Under the pieces are notes generated by a model, which was given only the letters and a program-made list of their open reading frames with translations, was not told the origin of the DNA and ran no database searches. Made by a program: the position numbers and the translations under genes. A DNA stretch of 64,000 bases, taken from Capronia americana. Taxonomy: Eukaryota; Ascomycota; Eurotiomycetes; Chaetothyriales; Herpotrichiellaceae. Positions 10,631 to 22,557 of the stretch are shown piece after piece; position 1 is the first letter of the stretch; each line of letters opens with the position of its first letter. The DNA lies in NCBI GenBank assembly GCA_016110215.1, contig JADWQD010000001.1, forward strand, positions 310,001 through 374,000. Reading direction: 5' to 3'.

Positions 10631-12265
10631 TTAGTTTCCGCGCGATACCGTCTCCATTCTCTCTCGGCTGATCAGATACTCTGCCGGCACGTCGACATCC
10701 AATTCCGGCATCATCATACCCTGGCTCCTATGTCCGGTCGCAGGTCTTGCGGCGTCGTAGCCTTCGAGCCGAGATCGTAGATCCTCGAGCGCAATTGTCC
10801 CGATGTACCTGCCACAGAGGGGTGCGTTGGTCATTCCGTGCCCCGTGTACCCGCCACAGAGAAATATGCCTGGTCGATCCGGCACCGCGCCAACCCACGG
10901 GTGTCCGTCGGCGGAGTGGCCTATAATCCCGGTCCAGGATGCTGCGATGTCTAAACTCGCGTGCTGAGCGGTGGACTCATTTTCGCCATAGCGACCAGTT
11001 TCGGTGTCAGTGCCAAAGACCAGATCCAGTCTCTCGGGCAAGGTGCGTAGATATTTCTCTACACTCTTGTCTACGAAGTCGTCATCCCAACATTGTTCGC
11101 CGTGGTTGAAGGCCAAGTGTCGTCCTCCGCCGAACATGAGGTGGCCGCCTTCTTCAGAGGCAGAGTTCGTCCGTTGCTCTGATGTTGTCCGAGAGATGAA
11201 TGGGTTTTGAACCAGGTAGTCTGACATAACGCGATCCATTGTGCCGACGCCTTCAAAGCCGTAACTCATTGGAATGAGCGTTCTCCCACGGTCAGGGCTT
11301 GAGGGCGAGGTTGAGGGAGGTATCAGCGCTGACATCTGAGCCTGGACAGGCCGAATCAATGGTGCAAACTCGGAAAGGAGGTGTGACGTGTATCCGTTTG
11401 TGGCGAGGACAACGGACCTGGCATGGACACAGCCGCGAAGGGTGTTCAGTTTCCATCGATACCCTTCCTGACGGACGTCGTCATCTTCTTGGAGTCTTTC
11501 GAGTGAGGTGACAGCTGTGGTTGTTTGGAGATTTAAGGTCACGGATTTGCCTTCGCCTTCGGTCTCTCTGCCCGCGCTGTTTGGTGTCTTCGTCTCGAAC
11601 CTTCTCAGCATCGTTTCCCATATACTCACACAGAGCTTGTAAGGACTCAAGCTCGCGGCAACGCTCTGCACAATTGCTCCCTTCACATCACCTTTCAATC
11701 CTAGTTCCCTCAATTGCTGTGCGTCTTCCACAATCCTGACCAGTTCGGCGTGCTTTACCGATGCCAGTGTGAGATCTCTCTTTGCTTCCTCGAAATACGT
11801 CTCGTTCCAAAATCCGAGGCAGCCCGAAAAACGGCGGAAGTCGCATTGGATGTTGTTAGACCGCACTATGCTCGAAACGTGGTCAAAGTTCTTCATCTCA
11901 AAATCGAGAATGCTTGCAGGAGCAGCATGGACAACTGGTTGGAGGTGTCCGCCATTCCGGCCCGTTGCAGCCGAGCATAAGGTCCTTGCTTCAAGGACCA
12001 AAACATTCAGGAATGATGATCCGACGTTTGCGGAGAACTCCAACTGGCTTAGCAGCTGATCGACCGCGAATGTTCCTGAGATGCCCGTGCCAATGACCAC
12101 GACGTCTGCGCGAGTAGGTAGATCTGGCGTAGAGCGGTGGTGAGTAAGGCGGTTAGGATGCGACGTTTGCCAGAACGAAGCGGTCGGGTGGACAGAGGGA
12201 AGACCAGCCTGGATCGGCGTTGGATTTGTTCGGGGTACTGTGGCAGACGTGCCTGCGTCGCCCAT
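10631..12265 (-). CDS. FAD-dependent oxidoreductase, DAO family
   Basis: A single-exon gene of 544 residues counted from the ATG at 12265. The frame can be extended three codons to a TTG. Near residue 55 is the Rossmann dinucleotide motif VVVIGTGISG, followed by a LEAR acid at the end of the second strand and an SAATGRNGG segment that binds FAD in this family. The C-terminal part has GYTGHGMTNAP, the second FAD-contact region of D-amino-acid-oxidase-fold enzymes. It should oxidise an amine or amino acid and make H2O2. The substrate is not readable. I see no peroxisomal SKL-type tail (the end is SRGN), so a cytosolic site is more likely. It lies 299 nt upstream of the CTF1-like regulator, on the same strand. 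Confidence 0.88.
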   Translation of the reverse strand: MGDAGTSATVPRTNPTPIQAGLPSVHPTASFWQTSHPNRLTHHRSTPDLPTRADVVVIGTGISGTFAVDQLLSQLEFSANVGSSFLNVLVLEARTLCSAATGRNGGHLQPVVHAAPASILDFEMKNFDHVSSIVRSNNIQCDFRRFSGCLGFWNETYFEEAKRDLTLASVKHAELVRIVEDAQQLRELGLKGDVKGAIVQSVAASLSPYKLCVSIWETMLRRFETKTPNSAGRETEGEGKSVTLNLQTTTAVTSLERLQEDDDVRQEGYRWKLNTLRGCVHARSVVLATNGYTSHLLSEFAPLIRPVQAQMSALIPPSTSPSSPDRGRTLIPMSYGFEGVGTMDRVMSDYLVQNPFISRTTSEQRTNSASEEGGHLMFGGGRHLAFNHGEQCWDDDFVDKSVEKYLRTLPERLDLVFGTDTETGRYGENESTAQHASLDIAASWTGIIGHSADGHPWVGAVPDRPGIFLCGGYTGHGMTNAPLCGRYIGTIALEDLRSRLEGYDAARPATGHRSQGMMMPELDVDVPAEYLISRERMETVSRGN

Positions 12266-13137
12266 GTTGTTCAATATGTTGGCACCGCGTTGATCGGGGA
12301 AGGCAATCTATAAGTGATGGTGAAAAGGAGATGAGCTACGGAAAGTCAGCAGTCAGAAGAAAAATCTAATAGCGCTCGACTGTTCCAATTCGCACGGTCA
12401 ACGGGTATGAACTATCCCAAACTTGTCATCCCATATTCCCTGCCGTTAGATCGTCCTCTTGACAAGCTACTACCTATCGTGAGCGCCGATAAACGACGAG
12501 TGAGAAAAGGAAGAGGACGCACTGGCGCATCTGATGCGCCGGAGAATGCATCGGCCAATCAGAGGTTGCCCATCTGGGTCTTCTCTCGAAACACGGTATT
12601 GAGCCATATCATAACGGCAATTCCGAGCAGAAACTCAGGGCTGACGAAAAGATGCTCGCTTATGCGAATTGGGCAGCAGCAAGGGGGCACGACATCTGCA
12701 CGAATCTGTCTTGCTGCCTAATCATGACTACTTGTCCGCGAGGAAAAGAAGCAAGACGGCGTAGGGCTGGAACGCCCGGGAAGGGTCGAAGATGCTACAA
12801 ACAGCGCAATCGCTTTGCAGAGCAGGGGCTGGCCTTGGCATAAATCGAAGGAAACGCCCACACCCAAATGACATTGCCTGTGGTATGAGTATGAGTATGA
12901 TCCGATGTCAATAAATGTCTCTGATAAGCAAGCACGCATGGTACATAGACTGACTCAGCCATCTAAGCACATGCCACTTCGTCCACTTCATATGAGAAGC
13001 ACCATACCTCCCGAGCGACGTGATCCCGCCCCTTGCGGGATGCATGCCACCATGCATGTTCGCTCTGTGGCGCTTCTCCACGCGTAGAACACGTCCTCCA
13101 TTGCCTCTCACCGCAGTGGCATGCATGAAAGCACGCC
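12266..13137. other. intergenic, upstream of the DAO gene
   Basis: An 872-nt gap between the DAO gene's start and the next gene's stop. Small open frames on both strands lack family features. The part near 12.9-13.1 kb is rich in CATG-containing short motifs, but I see no ordered repeat. Confidence 0.45.
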
Positions 13138-15769
13138 TCAGAAGCGATCCCACATTGTGCCCACCCCCCCGTCGCCCCAGAGCGGCGCCTGGACGTACTC
13201 GGCAGCCCGATCAGCTATGTTGCCGAAATTCCAATCTCCACTCGACGACCCAGTACTATCCGGGGTGATGGGTCCGAGACTACCACTGCCGCTGCTCACC
13301 CCGCCTAGGAGGCCGTTCGTGCTGTTCGTGGCCAGGGAAGGCGAGTATGACTCCTGCTTTATCGCGTTCAAGCTGGGGACGCCGCTGGCGCCAAGGGGCG
13401 GATATCGCGATTGTGTCGTGGGGGGGCTCGTCGTCGGGAGAGACGAGACCGAAGGCGTAGTCATGAACAAAATCGAGGAGGGTTGGGGAGGATACGTGGC
13501 TGAGCCGTATTTTGAGGTGGCCGTTGGTCTTGGCCCCGCGAGCGCAGCGTTCAATTTCCCCAGCGCGTTCAGCGATTTGGACATGCTCCTTGCCCAGTGG
13601 GGACTTTCGGCCAATGGAGGCCCTTGCCGTTCCGTAGCCTCATTGCTGAACCGCCTCTTTGTGTGAGGACTCGCGTCGGGTGGGAGGTCGAATGTCGGGT
13701 CTTCATGCGTGCGCTGACTGATGACTTGTTCGAGTTCGCGGAGAAGTGCAAGACGACGCGGGTCGCGGGACGTTTCGGGTAGCGTGCCCAGGAGGAAGGC
13801 CGCGGAAATAGATCGCTGGATGCCGATCCAGCTTCTGGAGGCGAACTTTGAGAGCGAGTGGAGTTCCACGTACGCTTCGACCGCGCCTTCGAGGTTTTGG
13901 ATGCACATGGTGCGAAAGTGGGAGAGCGTTGATGGATCGGGGTTTGATGTGCTGGGTGATTGCCCAGTTGTTCCTGACGTTCTTCGTCGACTAGATCCCG
14001 GTGGTGATTGAACCGGTGTCAGGTTCTCTACGGTGGAGGAAGGTGCTTCCTTGAGAGCGGGCCGACAGAGTTCAGAGGTGATGTAGCAGCTGTGCAGTTT
14101 CAAGGCGAGGCGTTCGAGGTGTTGCGTCATTTTATAGCAGAGATCGCGGCTTCGTAGGTAACTTGCTCCTTGGGAGACGTGGAATGTTATTTCCTCAGTG
14201 TACTTCCTGATTCTATCCCAGGACATGTACGATCGTGTATGGAGGAGGCGTTCCCGAACGATTTCTTGCGTCAGTCTGATGATGGCAAACATTGTTTCCG
14301 CATAGCTTCGATCTCCTGGGGAGCTGAATTTCCCGTAGGGGATATCGGGGATACACAACACACTGGAGGTGGGTCGATCGTAGCTGACGGCGAAGTGAGA
14401 ATCTTGCCATGCGAGTGCCCACCAGATGCGTCGACGGGTCCATTTCTCGGCATCAGTGAACTGCTGCGAGTTTATCTGGAGACCAATTGAGAAGGCCATC
14501 CGGAGGGTCATGCCGAGGTAGATATATGCTACGCCGGGGTTCATGTTGTAGGAGAGGACGTTTCCGATAATCAGGGAGGCTTCGATTGTTTCCAGGCAGG
14601 GATGGGTGAGAAAGTTGGACATGCGGAGAGCTTGATACGAGCAGCATACTGGAGAATGGTCAGTAAGGAGACCTAATTGCGTGGCCCATGAACTTACTGT
14701 AAACTTGTGAAGTGAGCTCTCGTTCCTTGGCCGGCCGGTCCGAGGACTGGGAGCCAGAAGCGAAGACGGCAAATACCAGCGCCAGCCATGGCAACGAGAC
14801 GCCATATGGCTTGTTTGGATCCAGCTCGAGATTGTCCCGAATGTGCCGTGACCGATTGGAAAGCATGAAATGCAAGGTATCTTCGAAGCCTGACACGTCC
14901 GGAACGACGGGATAGATGGTGCAGGCGATATCTCGGTATGCAACAAAGAACCTGTGGTAGGTAAGCCAAAAGCACTGAACGACTCGGTGGCTAACTTACT
15001 CGTTGCATAGCTCATCATCCGGGATTGCCTTGCACAGCCCATCAACATCTTGCATGCTGGACTCGGTGCTCCACAGATCGACAAAAGGGTAGGTAGCACT
15101 CTCGTTGTCCAGACCCAGCTTCGGTAGAATGTTCTCCTCGAGGAGAGATTTGGCCGTGTCTTGAGCGGATTTGGTCCGGCCCAAGCCCATCATATAGGCC
15201 AGCACAGACCTCGAGCCCAAATGCATTGTCCCCATCTGTGTGCTCGGTGCATGAATTCCTTCTCTTTCGGCCTCGTCCCCCCGGCTATGTGTGCCTGTGG
15301 GATTTAGATCCTCTTCTGAATGCGCAGCACCCGGAGACAGTCGTTCGAGTTTGACAGAGTCGCGTAAGAGTTGCAGTTCTTTGTTCAGGCGCTCCCACTG
15401 TTCACGGGGAACAGTAATGTTGGGCCCAGATTGCTGGATCGGACTTTCGGATCCAGCGCCGTCTGGCTGGTGCAATCCAGCCGTCAGCGCAATGCGGCGC
15501 TTCTTCGTAGGCCGTTCGTATGAGCAAAGCTCTGGGTGGTCTCTCTTGACGCAAGAGTCGCAGGGGAGGTTGCGATCGCACTTCACTTTTCGACGGTGGC
15601 AGGCGTAGCACGCCTTTGGATCTCTAACCTTTCTCTTATTGCGGATAATGGCGTCTATTTCTTCCTGCGCCATCTCTATCCTTCCATCCGCTATGGCGTC
15701 CATCTTCAGGTCATCAGGATAGTCACCGCCTGGGCTGTCCGCGGTCGAGTCGCGCTGCTGCTGGTCCAT
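13138..15769 (-). CDS. Zn2Cys6 transcription factor with fungal_trans domain
   Basis: Three exons, 15769-15000, 14951-14698 and 14648-13138, encode about 844 residues. The introns (48 and 49 nt) start GTAAGT. The Zn2Cys6 cluster has Cys at 54, 57, 64, 70, 73 and 82 in an ACYACHRRKVKCD context, followed by a KKRR basic run and a likely coiled coil (WERLNKELQLLRDSVKLERL) for dimerisation. The middle region carries the fungal-specific transcription factor domain, with RRIWWALAWQD and a following YDRP. The C-terminus is Ser/Pro/Gly-rich and probably activating. A 150-residue section before the second intron also reads open in another frame, so a naive open-frame call would give a wrong N-terminus for the large exon. 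Targets are unknown. Confidence 0.9.
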
Positions 15770-16605
15770 ATTGGAAAACCAGTGTGGGGAGTGGAGACGA
15801 TGCAGTTGCGGTGGGCGAGCGGGATAACTTCTGCTGGACTTATATCGACATTGACACGGTGAAGTGCTCGACACAGACTACGGAGAAATCGTGCTGTCGC
15901 CCACGGGGAGGCCAAGGATGCTCTGCAGGTTGAGGGTGAACGGGGAGTGGATTGAGTTCGAGCTGAAGGCTGGTATGGCCATGGCGGCGGTGTCTGGACA
16001 TGGTCCCCGCTTCGTTTCGCGGATCCGGCTCGCTGGCAATTGGTCAGCCGTCCCAGTTAGTGGATTCACCAGTTTTGTCGTCTTTTTCTCTTCAGCCCGT
16101 GACTGATCGCTTGGCGCTCAGCCTTGTTGACCCTCGTCCGGACAACGGGCCGACTACATCCTGAACCCAGGCTACTACGTACATACCCTCGTGTCATGCA
16201 TGGCTTCCGGTGGCTGCCATGACCGCAGGTGTATGACATACGCCTGGGAGCATGGCGCGCTGCTGTAACGTCGAGTTATTAAACATCAGAGAAAACTGCT
16301 GACCTCATGCCGCTCCAAGATGCAACTTGGCTGCTTTGGGTCAGGATCTAAGATTCGGCCTTCTCTCCAATTTTGCTATCAAGACCACCTTTCGCGGATT
16401 GTTCGTATCGCTCTTCGTAGAACACAAGACTGAAGAAAAAAGAGCCATTTGTTTTACAAGGGGTTAGTCCCTAGATATTGCTTTTGCCCATTCATGACGC
16501 CATCGCCCACATAACCACAACCGCATGTGGCCCCCTAGGCCATTCACGTGCACTCGTCTCAAATGCCCATTAATTGTGCTGAGAAAAGGCCGACCTCAAC
16601 TGTTA
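15770..16605. other. intergenic: promoter of the 13.1-15.8 kb regulator and PMT2 3' region
   Basis: Both neighbours are on the minus strand, so this 836-nt gap holds the regulator's promoter and the end of the PMT transcript. Small open frames here have no recognisable features. Confidence 0.5.
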
Positions 16606-19023
16606 TCATGCTGCCAGTGTCTCGCCCATCTTGGCATCTGAGATCCTCCATCGGTCGAACCATCTCAGGTACGCATATTGCCGATTGCTGCCTTGCATGC
16701 CAAACACTACTGGGCTGAACAGAACAAATAACCCAATGACCACGGCGTACAGGACGAAGTACACTCCCCAGCGTATGTTCCTGTGCAAGCGTTGCGTCGT
16801 CCAGTCGAGGCAGAAACCTGCTGCCAGAATAGCAAAGTAGAGAGCTGGATAGTAGTGGTGAACGTAGGTGACACGGCCCATGATCAGGAAGGGGAAGTAA
16901 TGGAAGAACCAGCCGATGACAGGGTAGATACCGGAGTAATGAATTTGGTCAATGTCGGCTTGGCGGAGTTCATTGTAGCCCCGTTGCCAGCGGATCAGGT
17001 ACCAGACGACGATCAGACCAGTAACGCCCAGTGATGCTGTGGAGCCCCAGTAAACAATAGGGTTGCCCAACAGGAAGTACTTGGTGACCGAGTCGTCCCA
17101 CGAGCACATGCGAAGGCCGACGTGAAGGATCGGCCATTGCCAAAATTTGGATGCAAGATCATCCTGCTTGTCTGGGTCTGGCACGAGGGCGTTGTTGGAA
17201 GTCATCATGGCGACGTTGAGATGGACGAAATCCTTCAGGAAAGGCGATCTGTACTGTGCAGCATTGCCAGGTGGCACTATTTAACAGGTCAATGAGGCAA
17301 CGTTAGAACCGGTAGCTGCGATACTTACATTTGTCGTTGACGTGAGATTCGATGTTCCAATGAGTGTATACGTCTCGAGGACTAGGCTTTTTGACACACG
17401 TGGTCTCTATCTGCTTGAATCCCCATTGAGGGAGGTTAACGGTTCCGGCTCGGAGATAGCAACCCAGCTCGACGTGTCTCAGTCTGAATGATGTCGTCAG
17501 AGTCCGAATACGTGAACGATCGGAGGAGGCGGCGTCGCTGACAACCTCAATCCGCCAGTGATCCTTCTCGTCGCCAACGGTGGTGTTGCCGTAGCAAGAC
17601 ACTTCCCAGTCGGCCTTGGTGACCGGGGCAGCAACTGCGTGGGAGTGGAGGTTTCGGCCAGTCTGAGCGTGAAGAAGTCGAATGACCTGTTTGTCGGCAA
17701 TGAAACTGAGCGGTGCTTCTGGGTCAAACTGTGGTTGACTTCGGTTGGGCCAGAAGAACCAGTCGTTGTTGGCATCCTTGTGGTGGTAGCAGGTAACCTG
17801 CTGTTGACCACTGCCTTCGGGATATGTCTGGACATGGGAATGCAGGAGACCACCACCGTAGCCCATGTTCTTGATGGTCACTTTGGATCCCATGGCAATC
17901 TCCAAGGGTGAGTCCTTGCCGACTTCGGTTCCACGGAGGTTCGCTTGGAAAAGGGAGGACATCTGAGCATCACCAGGACCCGAGTTTTCGAGGATCAGGA
18001 AGTGAAGGTAGAAGGAAAACATGTAGACCAGGATCGGAATAGCAATCAAGCCTATGACGCGTGCCACCACATGCTGCGCGAGCTCGACCTTTGGCATCTT
18101 CAGGTCACCGAATTTGTTCCACAAGTCTTCCGCAGTGTAGAGGCCGACGAGCGCGGTGGCAAAAAGACCGACCCACTTGACGCTGCAGACACATCCGATG
18201 CTCAATCCCGTTAGGAATAACCAGATGAACCATTCGACGGAGAAGCTCTTGTGTTGCAAACGGTGGAATCTTGCCCAGCAGAGGACGGTGGTGAAGGTGA
18301 AGCAGAGGAGCATCGAGTCTAGAAGGATGAATCGGGAAATGGTAGCGTACGAGTTCTCGCAGAGGACCATAAGAGCAACAAGCCACACGGCCGGACGTCG
18401 AAAATTGAGCTCGCGGGCGGTGTAGTATGCGAGTGGGACCGTGACCACACCGAACATGGCGTTGAAAATACGCATGAAGGTATAGTTGACTTCTTCCGGG
18501 TATGTCTCGCCGGACTTGAACTCGAACGACCCATTATATCCAGCCAAGTAGCCCGAGAGGCCAACGAGCATCTTTCCGAGGGGAGGGTGGACATCGAAGT
18601 AGAATTCTCGCTTGAGGTAGTGTGATCCGAACTTGCCAAAGCTGGATTACATGTCAGCGTCGACCAACCTCAGAGCCTCGAGCAGATCTTACTGAGCTTC
18701 ATCCCAGGTGACAATGGGAGACAGTCCTATCCGCCATAGCCTCGTGAAGAGGGCGAATGCTGTGAAGATGATGGGCGCAATCAAGAACTCCCACTCATCG
18801 AGAAATTGAACGAAGCCAGTCGAGGGCTAGAGTTGCGCTGTTAGACGATCTTTATCCCACTCGGAGGTATAGAACCAACCTTCTGTAACTTCTTTGTGTC
18901 TTCAGCCTCGACTTTGTACACATGCTGGCCATTAGCCTTTTCATAACTGGCAACATTTCTTCGGCGCGCCTCAGCCTCATCTTTCCCGGCACCGGTGGTG
19001 TAGCCACCATTCGTGGCAGCCAT
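16606..19023 (-). CDS. pmt2: dolichyl-phosphate-mannose:protein O-mannosyltransferase, PMT2 family
   Basis: Four exons, 19023-18880, 18826-18693, 18641-17329 and 17276-16606, join into 753 residues, the usual PMT2-type length. The enzyme transfers mannose from dolichyl-phosphate-mannose to Ser/Thr of secretory proteins in the ER membrane, usually as a heterodimer with a PMT1-type partner. The first luminal loop holds the catalytic acidic pair in WDEAHFGKFGS (Asp about residue 90), which spans the second splice site. HPPLGK follows. A luminal MIR region of about 170 residues (for example LLHSHVQTYPEGS, WEVSCYGN) lies between the N- and C-terminal blocks of membrane helices. The start at 19023 gives a short cytosolic tail rich in charged residues before the first helix. 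The first intron begins GTTGGT, a weaker donor than the others. Confident family call; the PMT2 subfamily rests on length and motif style. Confidence 0.93.
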
Positions 19024-19605
19024 GGTCGAAGATGATGTAGAAAGGGAAAGAAGCCGTAAAGGACGGCTTGAAGAAAGGGGGTGAGGTGTGTCAAATTTTG
19101 CGAAAGCAGTGTAACTTCCACCGTGGAAGAAAAGTAGCTGGGGGCCGGATCGACTCAAGGGAGGGGACCCTGCGAGCGAACGCGTGTCCGTAAGAATCGC
19201 AGCCGATCAGGAAGTTCAAACTGATCAACACGCAAGGAAGGATAAATAAAAAGAAGGGAAAGAAGATACACTCCTGCGACCAAGTGGTCTTTATGGAGGA
19301 ATTAAATCCAATTCAGGGTGAAGGACAGGTGTGAAAGTCTGAACGGATTGCAAGCTGGCTGAATGCGCCTGGAAGGAGAAACGTGAATCAATTGAACGGG
19401 ACACTTGGCGCATTCATGAAAAGGGGATCATTCTCCACCATCAACTTTCGACACGTGAAGAACACGCCATTTATAGATCGAACTTAGAGTACATTCCCAG
19501 TGCACCTTAGGAAACAGTGAGATGCTCAATCAAATGTTTTGCACTCTGAGACGACTTCACTTCTTTGATTGCCAGTCAAGAGCATGGCACCACCCGTTTG
19601 CTGCG
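19024..19605. other. intergenic: PMT2 promoter
   Basis: A 582-nt gap upstream of PMT2 and downstream of the CTL-like gene, both on the minus strand. I see no gene in it. Confidence 0.5.
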
Positions 19606-21934
19606 TCAAGCTAGACTGACACGTCCACCGGCGTAATCATCGTCGCGGAACAGATTCCCTGCCTCTCTACAATACCGCGCCTCTCCGGTGCCAGTGCTGC
19701 CAACCTCACTGCCCCAGCATACTACTACCGCATCCACGATGCATGCCAGCACGCCCTCCATTGCTCCAAGTATGCCCCAGCCTATAGCTCCAGCAACTAG
19801 GCCAACGATGTAGGCGTAAAGACTTCCTCGCACCCCTGCTCCGTCGAGTCTCAATGTCCGTGCTGTCGTGACCCATCCACCAAAACCCAAAGCAAGGCAC
19901 ATAATGAAACGTGTTGCGTGCAAGAGGAGCTTTGCCAGTCGATATGGAAGGAGAGGCGTCGAATCATTTGACCATCCATCATTTCTTGCTCTTCGACTAA
20001 ACGTGCTTGGATATAGAGCAGTCGTGGCGTCGTTAGGAGCCAGGAAGTGCATCTGGGAGAGTCCTCTGGAGCTAACAGCGAGAGGTTGAGAGTGTATTGC
20101 GGCATAGGTAAGTGTGAGAGGGTTGATCAGCACCGCGACCGGGCTCGGAATCAGCGAGTACATCGCCACGCCAATCAGCATGGTCATCCGCCGAGGCAGG
20201 ACAATCAATGGAAGTCGAACCATGAGACTCAAGCCCGTGAATAGAGCAATGGTGCCAAATAGAGTTGTCGCCGAGTGTTGTAGCGCTGCTTTGACGATAG
20301 CCTGGGGCGTTGGAGCCGGTACCGCCAGTCGATGGAAGTACCACTGTGATACTGTTGCCGACGTGATGGTCCGCTGCATGCCAAACGTAATGGCAATCGT
20401 CCACAGATACACCAGGATAAAGTACACTCCCAGCCACCAAGTCGACGTGTCAATGACAAATTTGCTAATTGCTGACCGGGTCGACGGGTGTCCACCAAGG
20501 AAGACTCTTGCAAACATGGACAGCCATATCCAAGTAAAGCTCACGATGAAGCCCAGAACAGCAAATCCGACGAGCACCAGCGTTGGGTTTGCGGCGAGAA
20601 TTCGCGTCGCAAATTCCAAGATGGAGATGGCCTTCTGCATCACGAGCCGCCCTCTGAACACAGCTAAAATCCAGAGTGTGGCCAAGGCAGCAGGTACAAG
20701 TGAGCTCCACCTCATCACGGTATCCTGAATACTGGAACCATGCCAAGAGCCCTTGAAGCTGGAGATGAGCGGATAAAGGGAGAAGGAGTAGAGGATGACA
20801 GGAACTGCCACCAGGATACCGTAGACTAAGTATCGAACGTATGATCGCAGGGCCGCCAGCCAAAACAAGGAAACGAAGGTCGCTACAAGGGTATATGTCG
20901 CTAGAAGATAGAAGGAGCCGTGCAATGTTGTGTAAACCGTATCACCAAGGGGTTGGTTCGTGCTCGGTGACTGAGTATGGAGCATAACGAGAAACCATGT
21001 AGTGCACATGGCGGCGAGTGAGAGAAGGTAAAGCTGTCCAAAGAAGGCGTCATGCCGTGGCTGTTGGACTTGTGGTGGTGGAATGCCATCTGGCACAGAG
21101 TCTTGCTCACCTGATTGGTGCCGTGAATAGCCCAGCAGGTGTCTCTGGGTATTCGTCTGATCTGATGCATCGGAGTCGTAGTCGTCATCTGGTTTCGGCG
21201 GCTGTTTACGTAGTTGTTGTACAGACGGAGGATTTTCCATCAGGTCTTCGGGGGGGTCGTCATCAAATCCGCTTCGCAAGGTGTCTTCCAAGCCCACGTC
21301 AACCATCGGATTTCGCTCTGAGACGGGACTGAGATTGTCGAGCTGGGACTCTGTCGATTCAGCCAGATTTTCTAGTTCGGTTCCTTTTCTCCGTGGATTT
21401 GGTGCACCGCCGTGCCACGAACTCCTGATCCCACCAGGCCTCCCTGGGCCTCGATCACGCGACTCGTCACCATGGCTGCTCGCACCGTTCACACTCGAAC
21501 CGCTGCCACCATCAACCTCCGAGGAAGCTCGAAGATCGCTTGCGCCAAGCTGTCGCCTTGACCGTTGAAGAGCATAGTAGTCTGCTATTTCTCGTTCATG
21601 CTCTTCTTCGTCATTCTCTTCCCGGAACTCATCTGTCGCACTATAAAACAAGGGTGCCTGCTGGGGATTGAGCCGTGAGGCGAAAGGGAACCCAGACAGC
21701 TGGGAGGAGGTAGGCTGATAGGGGTTCGGGACGCGAGGGTTCAGCGTTCTGGAAGCGGTGGTTGACCTCCATGTCTGGTTCGGTCGTCTGGCGGACTGGC
21801 GATCGTCTGTTGGTGCCGGAGCAAAAGTAAGGCGCGACTGAGACTGCGCAAGAAATCTAGAGGCGTCTTCCATCATGTTAGCCCAGATGCCGAGTCTGAT
21901 ATAGAGGATCGATCATCTTACACTCGGAAAACAT
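19606..21934 (-). CDS. Pns1/CTL (SLC44 choline-transporter-like) membrane protein
   Basis: A long exon (21866-19606) encodes most of a 757-residue protein. A 13-nt first coding exon (21934-21922) supplies Met-Phe-Ser-Glu and the first base of Tyr. The 55-nt intron has a GTAAGA donor, a GCTAAC branch-like site and an AAG acceptor, and yields a start continuing YASRFLAQSQSRL. If this exon is ignored, the frame still opens at a Met-Met pair at 21876 inside the intron. The first 260 residues are hydrophilic. About ten membrane helices follow, and the C-terminal block has the CTL landmarks DAVVVCWGSE and EARYCREAGNLF. Yeast Pns1 and animal CTL proteins are plasma-membrane or organellar proteins. 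Choline transport is shown for animal CTL1 but not for yeast Pns1, so the substrate is open. Divergent from the Rab gene. Confidence 0.87.
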
Positions 21935-22557
21935 GCTGCCCGCAGGCAGGAAGCACACGACGTATCAGTCGGTGAGGTACGAGTTATGATAAGCGCAGAG
22001 TGGTGTCTATTCGGCAGGCTGAGACTGGCAGGTTGACGAATGTGAGCGAAGGATACAAGCGCGGGCTTGATATTTGCAAATGGTAGCTGTCTGGCTTGGA
22101 TAGGTGGGACAAGAAGACGTGTATGGTGGTGAGTCGTTAATCTGCTTGGAGACCATGAGTTCAACCTGACTCTACCCTGACTCTGGTACGGAAGCGGACA
22201 TCTGCCTGTGAATGCATGACTAGCCGAGTTCGGTGCAGTGGATGGGCCGGGCTGGAAGTTCTAGGCAGCGGGCCACACTACAGGCACGGGGCTTCTAGGC
22301 TTTGGTTGGCAGTCACCGCCTGCAAATCCGGGCCCCAGGCACGACAGCGCACAAAGGCACGCGCGCTCTCCCGCAAGCAAGCGTGTCATCGTCATTGTCC
22401 ACTTGTTGCTTTCGACCTTGCCATATTTTGTCACCAGACTTGTGTCTGCTCATTGTTTTCAACTCATTCGTACATTCAACTCAGCCTGTGTCTAAAGAAC
22501 CTTAGGCTACCAACGGAGTTGCCACCACAGTCTTGACCTCCTCGTGGTCTTAATCTA
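21935..22557. promoter_or_regulatory. divergent promoter region, CTL-like and Rab genes
   Basis: A 623-nt region between two outward-facing genes, so it should contain both promoters. Small open frames here lack family features. No single site is clear enough to name. Confidence 0.5.

Noticed and set aside
14649..15099. Use of the whole 13138-15099 open frame as one exon
   Set aside because: The part before 14648 reads through the real second exon in a wrong phase. The spliced frame gives the fungal regulator sequence.
21867..21876. Start of the CTL-like protein at the ATG pair inside the intron
   Set aside because: The 13-nt exon gives a family-like N-terminus with good splice signals, so the ATGs at 21876 and 21873 are probably intronic.
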